Shown here one piece after another: positions 34,461 through 43,213 of a stretch of DNA of 64,000 bases (position 1 is the stretch's first letter; every line of letters starts with the position of its first letter). Position numbers and translations under genes: made by a program. Under the pieces are notes generated by a model. That model made no database searches and was not told where the DNA came from. It was given only the letters and a program-made list of their open reading frames with translations. The stretch comes from Phycisphaerales bacterium (lineage in GTDB: Bacteria > Planctomycetota > Phycisphaerae > UBA1845). The DNA is taken from contig JADZBE010000038.1 in assembly GCA_020852275.1 (NCBI GenBank), positions 109,374-173,373 on the forward strand. Reading direction: 5' to 3'.

Positions 34461-36206
34461 ATGGACGTAGTTCCACTCATCTTGGATTCGCGGCCTGCCT
34501 TCCTTGGCGGGGACGAGGAGGCTGGGAGTCTGCTTACCCTGCCGCTGGGCGTGGGGACGGTGCTCAGCGTTCTTCGGGAGCGGATTCAGGAGGCGGGCGG
34601 ACGGCGGATTCGCGTGCTGCCGGTGTTCCGACCCGGCGAGCGGTACGTTGAGCGCCTTTCCCGCGAGGCGGATGTCGAGGTGGTCACGCCCCGACGCCTG
34701 ACCACCATCCTGCACACCTGCGAACCTTCCGACGATCTGCTCATCCTCGATCCGCGCTACTGGCCCTTGAACGGATACGACCTGGTGGACTTCTTCGAGC
34801 AGCGCGACGACCGGCGCTGGGCGCTGCACGCGGTGGCCGTCGGGTCGGACACGGAGCAGGCGCAGGAGTACATCCGCTGCGACGCGGGCGGCTACGTGCG
34901 CTGCGTGCGGCGATATTACCAGAGCGTGACGTGGCCGAAGACCGGTCCGATCTGCGCGACGCTGGTGCCGGTGTCCGCGGCGGAGGATGTGGCGTTCTCG
35001 TCGCTGCTGGAGCTGCGGAACCTGCTGGCGCTGCGCGGGATGCTCAGCAAGGACGTACGGGTGGCCGGCGGGTGTGTGGACTTGACGGAGGAGCGCGGGT
35101 TCCTGGCGCTGCAGGAGGACGTGGTGGAGAGCCTGTGCGCGGGGGATCCGGCGCCGGGGCATCGCTTTGCTTCGCCGGGTGTGCTGACAGGGGCGGATGT
35201 TCGCGTGCATCCGTCGGCCAGGTTTGTCGGGCCGGTCATTCTGCAGAAGGGCGCGCAGGTGGAGGAAGGCGCGATGGTCGTCGGACCGGCGCTGATCTCG
35301 GAGTCGGCGCGCGTGCGGCGGGGGGCGATGGCCGCGCAGGCAGTGCTGGCGCCCGGAGTCTCGCTGGCGGCGGACGCGGCGATCCGCCATCGCGTGTGGA
35401 CGCATGCGGCATCGACGGCGCGGCAGTCGGCGGTCAGCGCGGGCGTCGCGAGCGACCTGCCGCGCCCGACGACGACCCTGCACCCGGTAGGCGACTGGAG
35501 CACCTTTCGCACGCAGGCGCCGGAGCATCGTCTCGGCGCGTATCCGGTGTTCAAGCTGCTGATCGAGGTGAGTATCGCCGCGGCGAGCCTGCTGGTGATG
35601 CTGCCGCTGCTGCTGGCGATCGCGCTGCTGGTGAAGCTCGACTCGCGCGGGCCGGTGTTCTTTCTGGACAAGCGCGAGGGGAAGGGCGGTCGGCTGTTTA
35701 GGTGCATCAAGTTCCGGACCATGCGACGGGACGCGCACCTGATGCAGCGCGAGCTGTACGCGGAGAACGCGGTGGACGGGCCTCAGTTCAAGCTGCCGCA
35801 GGATCCGCGCATCACGCGGGTGGGGCGGTGGCTGCGCTCCACCAATCTGGATGAACTTCCTCAACTGATCAACGTCATGCTGGGCGAAATGAGTCTGGTG
35901 GGGCCGCGCCCGTCGCCGTTTCGAGAGAACCAGATCTGCATTCCGTGGCGGCGAGCCCGCCTCTCGGTGCGTCCGGGAATCACCGGGCTTTGGCAGGTTT
36001 GCCGGCACGATCGCGACGAAGGCGACTTCCACCAGTGGATCGCTTACGACATCGCCTACGTGCGACACCAGTCCTTCATGCTTGACCTGCGCATCCTTGC
36101 GGCGACGATCCTCACGTTCGGCGGCAAGTGGAGCGTCTCCAGTGCGTGGATTCTGGGACGCGGCGCGCAAGCCGGGCGCTTATCGGTCGGTCTGCCCGCG
36201 ACGTAA
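34461..36206 (+). CDS. Fusion of nucleotidyltransferase/beta-helix-like domain and polyprenyl sugar-phosphate transferase
   Basis: A 581-residue protein. Residues 1-230 resemble the substrate half of an NDP-sugar nucleotidyltransferase but lack a clear G-rich loop. Residues about 245-315 are hexapeptide repeats (VHPSARFVGPVILQKGAQVEEG). From about 360 a membrane helix (LLIEVSIAAASLLVMLPLLL) leads to a WcaJ/WbaP-type glycosyl-1-phosphate transferase core: KREGKGGRLFRCIKFRTM, LDELPQLINVMLGEMSLVGP and RPGITGLWQV. The enzyme would start the repeat unit on undecaprenyl phosphate. ATG 34461 is chosen because all upstream sequence is a dispersed element. Sequence like the gene at 30385 has apparently become attached to the initiating transferase. 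Confidence 0.88.
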   Translation: MDVVPLILDSRPAFLGGDEEAGSLLTLPLGVGTVLSVLRERIQEAGGRRIRVLPVFRPGERYVERLSREADVEVVTPRRLTTILHTCEPSDDLLILDPRYWPLNGYDLVDFFEQRDDRRWALHAVAVGSDTEQAQEYIRCDAGGYVRCVRRYYQSVTWPKTGPICATLVPVSAAEDVAFSSLLELRNLLALRGMLSKDVRVAGGCVDLTEERGFLALQEDVVESLCAGDPAPGHRFASPGVLTGADVRVHPSARFVGPVILQKGAQVEEGAMVVGPALISESARVRRGAMAAQAVLAPGVSLAADAAIRHRVWTHAASTARQSAVSAGVASDLPRPTTTLHPVGDWSTFRTQAPEHRLGAYPVFKLLIEVSIAAASLLVMLPLLLAIALLVKLDSRGPVFFLDKREGKGGRLFRCIKFRTMRRDAHLMQRELYAENAVDGPQFKLPQDPRITRVGRWLRSTNLDELPQLINVMLGEMSLVGPRPSPFRENQICIPWRRARLSVRPGITGLWQVCRHDRDEGDFHQWIAYDIAYVRHQSFMLDLRILAATILTFGGKWSVSSAWILGRGAQAGRLSVGLPAT

Positions 36207-36327
36207 GCGCGATCCCCTTTTCGCCGGAACCGATAAAGCTTCAGGGTTGGGCCGTGATCTTCGGGTAGGGGGCGGCGCGGTCCCGACGGCCCGCAAGGTC
36301 GTTTCTTTTTGGTGGAAGTAAAAAGCC

Positions 36328-37509
36328 ATGTCAACGCACAGCGTAGGATGCGCCCGTGTCCCGGCGCGGTTTCTCGGAGTACTGATCGGTGCAGGCGCGT
36401 GGATCGGCGGCTGCGGACCGGATCCGCGCATGAGCGTGGACCAGTTCCTTGCGCTTCAGCGTCAGCAGGCCGAAGCCCAGGCGGCCGCGCCCGCGGAGGG
36501 CGCGCCGGCCCCGGATTATTCGGCGATTGAGAAGGTGCTCGGTCCGTACCGCGTGGGCGCGGGGGACACTCTGACGGTGACGTTCGCGGGAACCGATCTG
36601 CCCTTCGAGTCTCCGGTTCAAGCGCGCATCGACCGCGACGGCAACATCATGCTGCCGCTCGTGTCGCCCATCCAGGTGGCGGATCGGGAGATCGAAGACG
36701 TCGAGGACATCGTGACCCAAGCCTACGTTCCCGGCATTCTCAAGGACGTGGCCATCCACGTGGAGCTGGGCAGCTTTGAAGGCACGAAGGTGCTGATCGT
36801 CGGCGCCGTGCAGCTTCCGGGCTTCGTGCGCCTGCGGCGGACGGAGCGGAACCTGCTGATGGGCGTGGTGCTCGCGGGCGGCGTGACGGCGGATGCGACG
36901 GGTCGCGCGAAGCTGCGCCGACTGAAGCGCCCGGGCGAGGAGTGGACGTTTGATCTGACGGATCCGGAGCAGATCCGGGCGGCGATCAACCTCGAGCCGA
37001 TCGAGAACGGCGACATGATCCTGGTGGAGGCCTCGCCGCGCGCGGTCTTCGTCGGTGGGCTGGTGAACGCGCCGGGTCCCGTGCTGATGGACGCGGGAAT
37101 TCAGATGAACCTGCTGCAGGCGCTGGCGGCTTCCGGCGGGCTGCGCACCGACATCACGCCCAAGGAAGGCACGCTCATCCGACACATGCCGGACGGCACG
37201 GACGCGATGGTGAAGATCGATCTCGACAAGCTCGCGGCCTGCCAGTCGCCGAATCTTCAGCTTGCGGCGGGCGACATTCTCTGGGTCCCGCACACCGTGG
37301 AAACGCGGATTCAGGACTGGGTGAACCGCAACATCTTCCTCCGCGCCGGCGCTTCGGTGAACTACAACGTGACGGGCATCGAGTTCTTGAACCGTCGCGA
37401 GTTGCAGGGCGCGGGGCGGGGCAGCAGCGGAGGGTTGCAGGATTCGTTCGATCCGTTCGGCTTCCTGCTGAGGAACCAGGCGCTGCAGAACATTCAGAAC
37501 AACCCTTGA
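36328..37509 (+). CDS. Polysaccharide export lipoprotein (Wza/OPX family)
   Basis: A 393-residue outer-membrane polysaccharide export protein. The lipoprotein signal ends IGG-C29. A Gln/Ala/Pro-rich linker leads to the poly_export domain at about 70-150 (GPYRVGAGDTLTVTF, RIDRDGNIMLPLV). Two SLBB-type domains follow (KVLIVGAVQLPGFVRL at about 150, AVFVGGLVNAPGPVLM at about 235). The C-terminal amphipathic stretch (about 320-350) could be the outer-membrane helix. It partners the Wzc-like kinase. The stop overlaps the next gene's TTG start by 4 bp (TTGA). Confidence 0.94.
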   Translation: MSTHSVGCARVPARFLGVLIGAGAWIGGCGPDPRMSVDQFLALQRQQAEAQAAAPAEGAPAPDYSAIEKVLGPYRVGAGDTLTVTFAGTDLPFESPVQARIDRDGNIMLPLVSPIQVADREIEDVEDIVTQAYVPGILKDVAIHVELGSFEGTKVLIVGAVQLPGFVRLRRTERNLLMGVVLAGGVTADATGRAKLRRLKRPGEEWTFDLTDPEQIRAAINLEPIENGDMILVEASPRAVFVGGLVNAPGPVLMDAGIQMNLLQALAASGGLRTDITPKEGTLIRHMPDGTDAMVKIDLDKLAACQSPNLQLAAGDILWVPHTVETRIQDWVNRNIFLRAGASVNYNVTGIEFLNRRELQGAGRGSSGGLQDSFDPFGFLLRNQALQNIQNNP

Positions 37510-38696
37510 CCTCGACGGCGACAACCAACCCGGTGAGCGCGCCGCCCGCGGGGGAATGTCCCAGCGGGCGACAAATCGAGCGACTGCGGGTGCTGCGCCG
37601 GCTGGCGATCGCGGCGCTGCCGCGGATGCTCGACGCGCGGAGCGGGCTGTTCGGCTGGTGCATCCGGCGCGGATCGCGCGGCGACCGGCTGGAAGGGCAG
37701 TCGCAGCGCTACACGGCGATCGTGCTGCTGGGGCTTTCCGCGCAAAGGCAGGATCTCTCGCCCGGCATCTTCGGCAAGGGACACGCCGACGAGTGCTGCG
37801 ACCGGCTGCTGGAGCGCGTGGACAAGCTCGACAACCTCGGCGACGTGGCGCTTACACTGTGGGCGGGCGTGGCCATGCGGCGGCGCCATGCGAAGGCGGC
37901 GCTCGATCGACTCAAGGACCTGTCGCCGGCGGAGGGTGCCGTGCCCACGGTCGAGCTGGCGTGGGCGCTGTCGGCGCTGTCGTTTCATCCCGAGTTTCTG
38001 ACGGATGAGAAGCTCGCCCGCGCCACGGCGAAGCGGTTGAAGGCGACGTTCAACGCGGACTCCGCGCTGTTTTCGCATCACGCCGCGGGGACGCGGGCAT
38101 CGGCGCTGCGCGCTCACGTCTCGTGCTTTGCCGACTGGGTGTACCCGGTGCAGGCGCTGGCGTTCTATCACGACATGAGCCGCGACGCCGAGGCCTCCGC
38201 CATGGCGCGACGTGCGGGCGATGCGATGATCACTCGGCAGGGTCCGGCGGGGCAGTGGTGGTGGCACTACGACGCGCGGACCGGGCGCGTGCTGGAGAAA
38301 TACCCGGTGTACTCGGTGCATCAGGAGGCGATGGCGCCGATGGCGCTGCTGGACCTGATGGACCGCTGCGGCGGCGACGATCGCGCGGCGATCTTCAAGG
38401 GCGTGGATTGGATATTCGACGCGCCGGAATGCGGCGACCGGCTTGTCGACCAGCAGGCCGGGCTGATCTGGCGGAAAGTGGCACGATATGAGCCGGGCAA
38501 GCTGGTCCGCGGCCTGCAGGCGGGGGCGAGCCTGCTGCATCCGTCGCTGCGCTGCCCGCTGGTCGGAGCGGTTTTTCCCGCGCGGAAGATCGACTACGAG
38601 TGCCGACCCTACCATCTCGGCTGGCTGCTCTATGCGTTTTCGGATCGGCGGCTGGACGCGTGGGGAGGATGGGGAATGTCGAATGCTGAATGCTGA
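37506..38696 (+). CDS. Cluster protein of unknown function, possibly alpha/alpha toroid
   Basis: A 396-residue cytoplasmic protein, mostly helical, with evenly spaced helical pairs and motifs such as SQRYTAIVLLGLSAQ, HVSCFADWVYPVQALAFYH, GQWWWHYDARTGRVLEKYPVYSVHQEAMAPMALLDL and RPYHLGWLLYAFSDRR. This resembles six-hairpin glycosidase or terpene-cyclase-like toroids, but no family is certain. The start is TTG 37506, overlapping the Wza-like stop, so translation is coupled. The last residues (GMSNAEC) are encoded by the start of a heptanucleotide repeat, so the original C-terminus may have been altered. Confidence 0.75.
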   Translation: MTSTATTNPVSAPPAGECPSGRQIERLRVLRRLAIAALPRMLDARSGLFGWCIRRGSRGDRLEGQSQRYTAIVLLGLSAQRQDLSPGIFGKGHADECCDRLLERVDKLDNLGDVALTLWAGVAMRRRHAKAALDRLKDLSPAEGAVPTVELAWALSALSFHPEFLTDEKLARATAKRLKATFNADSALFSHHAAGTRASALRAHVSCFADWVYPVQALAFYHDMSRDAEASAMARRAGDAMITRQGPAGQWWWHYDARTGRVLEKYPVYSVHQEAMAPMALLDLMDRCGGDDRAAIFKGVDWIFDAPECGDRLVDQQAGLIWRKVARYEPGKLVRGLQAGASLLHPSLRCPLVGAVFPARKIDYECRPYHLGWLLYAFSDRRLDAWGGWGMSNAEC

Positions 38697-38770
38697 ATGC
38701 CGATGCCGAATACCGAATACCGAATGCCGAAGGCCGAAGATTGAATTCTGGATCCGGAATGCTGATCGTT
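38672..38770. repeat. GAATGCC heptanucleotide repeat at a gene end
   Basis: Ten or so degenerate units (GAATGTC, GAATGCT, GAATGCC, GAATACC) with 7-bp period. It begins inside the preceding gene, supplies its TGA stop, and fills the gap. Confidence 0.88.
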
Positions 38771-38780
38771 GGGTGTTTGT

Positions 38781-38846
38781 CGTAGGGCGGGCTATGCCCG
38801 CCTTCGCCGCTTGTTGTGTGGGTTGGACGACGTAGCCCGCCCTGCG
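38781..38846. repeat. GTAGGGCGGGC inverted repeat (second copy)
   Basis: CGTAGGGCGGGCTATGCCCG... at 38781-38802 and CGTAGCCCGCCCTGCG at 38831-38846. Same family as 8715-8805, but with a shorter, less perfect right arm. Confidence 0.75.
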
Positions 38847-38881
38847 TAGCTTCCTGGTACCGCTCGTCTTGCTGAACGGTC

Positions 38882-39700
38882 ATGACGCATCCTTGGGAGA
38901 ATTATCCGCAACACAGCATTCTCGGCGCGCCGGTGCGTGCTATGAGAATGGAAGATGTAACGCGCGCGGCCGAGGTCGTGATCCACGCGCGCGGGCACAT
39001 GCACATCGGCGTGGTCAATGCCGCCAAGGTGGTGAATATGCGCCGGGACGCGGCGCTGCGCGAGGCGGTCCTTAAGAGCGACTTGATCCTGGCGGACGGC
39101 ATCGCGGTGGTGTGGGCGGGAAAGTTGTTGGGAATGCCGGTGCCGCAGCGTGTGGCGGGCATCGACTTGATGATGCGGCTGTTGGAACTGGCCGACCGGC
39201 GCGGGTTCCGGGTGTTTCTTTTCGGTGCGACGGAGGAAGTCAATTCCGCTGTCGCAGAGGTCGTCGGCTCGCGGTATCCGAAAGCGGTGATCGCCGGGCG
39301 GCGCAACGGGTATTACGCGCCCTCGCAGGAGGAAGAGATCGCCCTTGCGGTGCGCGAGGCACGCGCGGACATGATATTCGTGGCGATGAGCCCGCCGAAG
39401 AAGGAGCTTTTTCTGGCGCGCTGGGGCGAGGTGATGCAGGTTCCGCTCAGTCACGGCGTGGGCGGAGCGTTCGACGTGCTGGCCGGAAAGGTCCGGCGGG
39501 CGCCGGCGATCTGGCAGAAGCTGGGGATGGAATGGTTGTACCGCGTGGTGCAGGAACCGCGGCGCATGTGGCGCCGATATCTGGTGACCAATACGCTCTT
39601 CATCTGGATGCTCGCGGGCGAATGGCTGCGCCGGCGGGTGTTGCGAATCTCTCCGACGGCGGTCCTCGCGCCCCCGGCCGCGAAGGCTTCCAAGGTATGA
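38882..39700 (+). CDS. WecG/TagA/CpsF family glycosyltransferase (GT26)
   Basis: A 272-residue GT26 enzyme that adds a sugar (often ManNAc or ManNAcA) to a polyprenyl-linked acceptor at the membrane. Motifs: INAAKVV-type HIGVVNAAKVVNMRRD (41-56), DLILADGIAVVWAGKLLG, RVAGIDLMMRLLELADRRGFRVFLFGA, VAMSPPKKELFL and GVGGAFDVLAGKVRRAP. The C-terminal amphipathic region RRMWRRYLVTNTLFIWMLAGEWLRRR suits membrane attachment. The ATG is well supported by the conserved N-terminus. Its TGA overlaps the next ATG by 4 bp. Confidence 0.94.
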   Translation: MTHPWENYPQHSILGAPVRAMRMEDVTRAAEVVIHARGHMHIGVVNAAKVVNMRRDAALREAVLKSDLILADGIAVVWAGKLLGMPVPQRVAGIDLMMRLLELADRRGFRVFLFGATEEVNSAVAEVVGSRYPKAVIAGRRNGYYAPSQEEEIALAVREARADMIFVAMSPPKKELFLARWGEVMQVPLSHGVGGAFDVLAGKVRRAPAIWQKLGMEWLYRVVQEPRRMWRRYLVTNTLFIWMLAGEWLRRRVLRISPTAVLAPPAAKASKV

Positions 39701-40614
39701 GTTCCGCGCCATCATCCACGTCTTCCGGCGTCTTGAAGCCGGATCCGGCGGGCGCGATGGATGCGTCGTCGGCGACCCCGCCTGCTTCGCCGCACCGCGC
39801 CCTGGCAGCGGAACGAGCGCGCGCCTACGACGACGTGTACAAGGGCTGGCACGTCAAGCGCATTACGCGCGAGTCGTACGAAGCCTCGACGCGATTTTTT
39901 CTCGATGCGCCGCCGGACCAGCCGGGGCACCTTGACGGCAACGAGCTGGCGCTGGCGTTCCGTCTGCTGGACGTCGAGCATTTGTCCGGGCGGCGAATTC
40001 TCGATTTCTGCTGCGGGGCGGGGCGCAGCAGCATTTATTTCGCGCTGCGCGGCGCGGATGTGTGGGCGTGTGATCGCTCGCCGCAGGCTATTCACATCGC
40101 CGCCGAGAGCGCGAAGCTCAGCGGCGTGGCCGACCGCGTGCAGTTCTGCGCGGCCGACGCGCAGGAGCTTGCATATCCCGACTGTTTCTTTGACGCGGTG
40201 TTCTGCCAGTCGGCGCTGCACATTCTGATTGACTACCCGGAGGTCAGCACGGAGCTGGCACGCGTATTGAAGCCGGGGGGCAAGGCCGTGTTCTGTGATG
40301 AAGCGCTGGGGCACAACCCATTGCTGGAAATCGTGCGCTGGGTGCGGCGGCGGAAGCACGTTCGCTGCGGCGGACGCACGCTGCGGCTCGGAGACCTGCG
40401 CGCGTTTGGAAGGCCCTTCGCGCAGACGCGGATTCACACATTCAATCTGCTGCTCCAGAGCAAGCAGTTCTTTGGACAGGCTGCCCATCGGCCTTGGGCG
40501 AAATTTGTCTTGCGAAAGCTTCGAACCGCAGACGAGACGATGCTAAGTGCCTTGCCGTTCCTTCGGCGATTCTGCGGCAAGGTGGTTGTGGAATATGCGA
40601 GGAATGCAGAATGA
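39697..40614 (+). CDS. Class I SAM-dependent methyltransferase
   Basis: A 305-residue methyltransferase. After a Ser/Ala/Pro-rich N-terminus (1-40), motif I is ILDFCCGAGRSSIYFA (about 107-122). Motif II is WACDRSPQAIHIA, followed by DAQELAYPDCFFDAVFCQSALHIL, and the post-motif VLKPGGKAVFCDE. The target is probably a sugar or lipid intermediate of the polymer, inferred from the cluster only. The ATG overlaps the previous stop as ATGA, proving the frame. The last four residues (RNAE) and the stop lie within a heptanucleotide repeat. Confidence 0.9.
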   Translation: MSSAPSSTSSGVLKPDPAGAMDASSATPPASPHRALAAERARAYDDVYKGWHVKRITRESYEASTRFFLDAPPDQPGHLDGNELALAFRLLDVEHLSGRRILDFCCGAGRSSIYFALRGADVWACDRSPQAIHIAAESAKLSGVADRVQFCAADAQELAYPDCFFDAVFCQSALHILIDYPEVSTELARVLKPGGKAVFCDEALGHNPLLEIVRWVRRRKHVRCGGRTLRLGDLRAFGRPFAQTRIHTFNLLLQSKQFFGQAAHRPWAKFVLRKLRTADETMLSALPFLRRFCGKVVVEYARNAE

Positions 40615-40672
40615 AGAAGGCTGAATGCCGAATTCAGCATTCTTCATTCAGCATTCTGCATTTCATTCTGAT
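40601..40672. repeat. GAATGCA heptanucleotide inverted repeat
   Basis: GAATGCAGAATGAAG...GCTGAATGCC is followed at once by the reverse-complement form (ATTCAGCATTCTTCATTCAG, CATTCTGCATT). A long hairpin with almost no loop can form between the methyltransferase stop and the sulfotransferase ATG, 6 bp away. Confidence 0.88.
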
Positions 40673-40677
40673 GGCGC

Positions 40678-41586
40678 ATGATCGACTTTACTTACATTCT
40701 GGCCGCCTCGCACTCGGGTTCGACGCTGCTGACGATGCTGCTGGCGTCGCATCCCGAGGTGGCGTCCGTTGGAGAGACGTCGGCGCTGCTGTGGCGCGGC
40801 AAGAGCGACAGCTCGACGTGCAGTTGCGGGGCGCCTCTGGATGCGTGTCCCTTCTGGGCGACCGTGCGCGAGGGAATGCGAAGGAGAGGGGTGGACTGCG
40901 AGTCGCCGGATTTCCAGACCGACTTTCGTCTGCCGGCGTGCCGCCTGACGGATCGCGTGCTTCGGGCGGAGTTTCAGGGTCCCATGCTGGAGGCAGTGCG
41001 CGACGCCTGCTTGGCCGTCAGTCCCGCGTGGCGACGGCGGGGGCCCGCAATTCTCAAGGCGAATGCCGCGCTGATTGAAGCGGTGACGGAGCTGAAGCGG
41101 GTGCGCGTGTTTCTCGACTCGTCGAAAGAGCCGCACCGGCTCAAGTTTTTGATGCGGATTCCGTCGCTGCACGTCAAAGTCATACAACTGGTGCGCGACG
41201 GACGGGGCGTTGCGGCGAGCTATTTGAAGCGGAATGAATTGCCGCTGCGGCAGGCGTGTGACGAATGGCGACGCAGCATCGTGTCGGAGGAGCATGTCCT
41301 GCGGCGCTTTTCGTCCGATCGCGTGCTGCGACTGCGCTATGAGGATTTCTGCCGGGACTCGGCGGATTCCGCGCGGCGCATATTCGGGTTTCTCGGCGTC
41401 AATCCGTCGCACTCGATCCGGGATTTTCACAAGGCCGATCATCATATTCTGGGCAACCGGATGAGGCTTTCAGCCAGCGGCGAAATCAGGCTGGACGAGA
41501 AATGGCGCTCGACGATGACGCCCGAAAGCATTCGCGTGTTTGAGGACATGGGCGGCGCGATTAATCGCCGCTATGGATACGAATAA
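40678..41586 (+). CDS. PAPS-dependent sulfotransferase family protein
   Basis: A 302-residue sulfotransferase (Sulfotransfer_3-like). The 5'-phosphosulfate loop is AASHSGSTLL (9-18). The 3'-phosphate region is KVIQLVRDGRGVAASYLKR (about 163-181), with R170 and S177-type residues in place. YEDFCRDSADSARRIFGFLGV follows, as usual. A CSCG-x6-CPFW motif (about 48-60) is also common in this subfamily. It would sulfate a sugar of the exopolymer or a lipid; the acceptor is unknown. PAPS can come from CysC encoded at 22020. Confidence 0.9.
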   Translation: MIDFTYILAASHSGSTLLTMLLASHPEVASVGETSALLWRGKSDSSTCSCGAPLDACPFWATVREGMRRRGVDCESPDFQTDFRLPACRLTDRVLRAEFQGPMLEAVRDACLAVSPAWRRRGPAILKANAALIEAVTELKRVRVFLDSSKEPHRLKFLMRIPSLHVKVIQLVRDGRGVAASYLKRNELPLRQACDEWRRSIVSEEHVLRRFSSDRVLRLRYEDFCRDSADSARRIFGFLGVNPSHSIRDFHKADHHILGNRMRLSASGEIRLDEKWRSTMTPESIRVFEDMGGAINRRYGYE

Positions 41587-41611
41587 GGATGACGGAATTT
41601 GCGTGCCGGAT

Positions 41612-43210
41612 ATGAGCGAACGCACGGAACCCCAATCGACAAAGAACTCCCTGGCGCTGGCGGTGGCGGCCAACTGGACCTCGCACGTCGTTTTTCTGGT
41701 TTCCGGGTTCCTGCTGCCGCGCATGATTGACCGCACCCTGGGACGCGACGCGCTGGGCGTGTGGGACTTCGCCTGGTCGCTCGCTGCATACACGAGCCTG
41801 CTGGCGCTGGGTGTGTCGTCCGCCATCAGTCGCTTCGTGTCGCGATACCGGCAGATGCGCGATGACGAGGGATTGTGCCGGACGTACTCCGCGTCTTTGG
41901 CGCTGCTGTGGGCAAGCTTTGCTCTGGGCTGCGCGGCCGTGGCGATATTTGTGAGCTGGACGCCGTGGTTTCTGGAGGGAAGCTCGGAGAGGCCTCTGAC
42001 GCCTGAGCTGCTCACGCTGGCGCGGAACATGGTGGCGCTGCTGGGACTGGCCGCGGCGATCCAGCTTCCCGTCACCGTATACAGCGGGGTGCTCAGCGGG
42101 TGTCAACGATTCGATTTGCGCACGGGGATCCGCGTAGGGTGCAGCGGGGTGGCGCTGGCACTGATGATAGCGGCGCTTCTGGCGGGCGCCGGATTGGAAT
42201 GGGTGGCGCTTACGTACCTGGTGTCCGAGCTGGCGATGGGGGTGTTGAACTGGGCGGCGGCGAAGCGACTGTGCCCGGAGCTTTGCTTCCACGCAAGGCT
42301 CGTGACGCGCGCGGCGCTATGGGAAGTGCTGGGCTTCGGCGGCAAGACGGTGTTGCAAAGCGTGTCGAGAATGGGGCTGTATCAGACGAGCGGGTTGATC
42401 GTCACGTATTTCCTGGGTCCGGCATGGCTGGCCGTGTATTCGCGGCAGCGCGCGCTGACGCAGTTTGTGTACAAGATGATGAGCATCTATGGCAACGTGT
42501 TCACGCCGGAGGCGAGCGCGCTGGAGGCCGCGGGAGATCGCGAAGGGTTGCGGGCGCTGGTGGTGAAATCCAGCCGGTTCGGATTCGCCATCGCCTTGCC
42601 GTTTGTTGTAACGTTCAGCCTTGGCGGCGGCGCGGTGCTGCGTCTGTGGATGGGGGCGGATTATCAATCGCAGGCGGTGCTGGCGATCCTGATGCTCGGG
42701 CATCTGATGACGTTCGCGCAGCGCGGCACGTTTAACATCCTGATCGGCATGAACCGGCACGGAACTTCGTCGTTGTGGGAACTGGCCTCTTCGGCGGGGA
42801 GCATCGGACTGGGGCTGCTGTTTGTGCCCGTGCTGAACGGGGGGCTGGTCGGCGCGGCGCTGGCGGTGGGGCTGGCCGTGCTGGTGGGTGGGGGCTTGGC
42901 GCCGGCGTGGATCGCCTGCCGCGTACTTGAAATTCCTTTCGCCCGATATTTGCGCGAAGTGCTGCCGCAACCGGTGTTGTATGTGACGCCGCTCGGTGCG
43001 GTTCTCGCAGTCTGTGCCGTGATGTTCCCTGACCGCCCGTATATGCAGCTTGGCGTGGGACTGGGTTTGGGCGGCGCGGTGACCGTGCCGATCTACTGGC
43101 GTCACGTGCTGACGGACTCGCTGCGGGAACGATTTCGCGGGCGGATTCGACGGTACGCGGGACTTGTGGGTTTCAGGCAAAGCGTGGGGAAATCGACGGG
43201 GGCGACCTGA
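41612..43210 (+). CDS. Wzx-like polysaccharide flippase (MOP/PST family)
   Basis: A 532-residue protein with about 12-14 membrane helices of the oligosaccharidyl-lipid flippase type. Diagnostic stretches: NWTSHVVFLVSGFLLPRMIDRTLGRDALGVWDFAWSL at the N-terminus, LLALGVSSAISRFVSRYR, and GTFNILIGMNRHGTSSLWEL. It moves the undecaprenyl-linked repeat unit across the inner membrane. Candidate starts are ATG 41573, overlapping the sulfotransferase end, and ATG 41612, chosen here; neither has a clear ribosome-binding site. No Wzy polymerase is recognised in the cluster. Confidence 0.9.
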   Translation: MSERTEPQSTKNSLALAVAANWTSHVVFLVSGFLLPRMIDRTLGRDALGVWDFAWSLAAYTSLLALGVSSAISRFVSRYRQMRDDEGLCRTYSASLALLWASFALGCAAVAIFVSWTPWFLEGSSERPLTPELLTLARNMVALLGLAAAIQLPVTVYSGVLSGCQRFDLRTGIRVGCSGVALALMIAALLAGAGLEWVALTYLVSELAMGVLNWAAAKRLCPELCFHARLVTRAALWEVLGFGGKTVLQSVSRMGLYQTSGLIVTYFLGPAWLAVYSRQRALTQFVYKMMSIYGNVFTPEASALEAAGDREGLRALVVKSSRFGFAIALPFVVTFSLGGGAVLRLWMGADYQSQAVLAILMLGHLMTFAQRGTFNILIGMNRHGTSSLWELASSAGSIGLGLLFVPVLNGGLVGAALAVGLAVLVGGGLAPAWIACRVLEIPFARYLREVLPQPVLYVTPLGAVLAVCAVMFPDRPYMQLGVGLGLGGAVTVPIYWRHVLTDSLRERFRGRIRRYAGLVGFRQSVGKSTGAT

Positions 43211-43213
43211 CGC

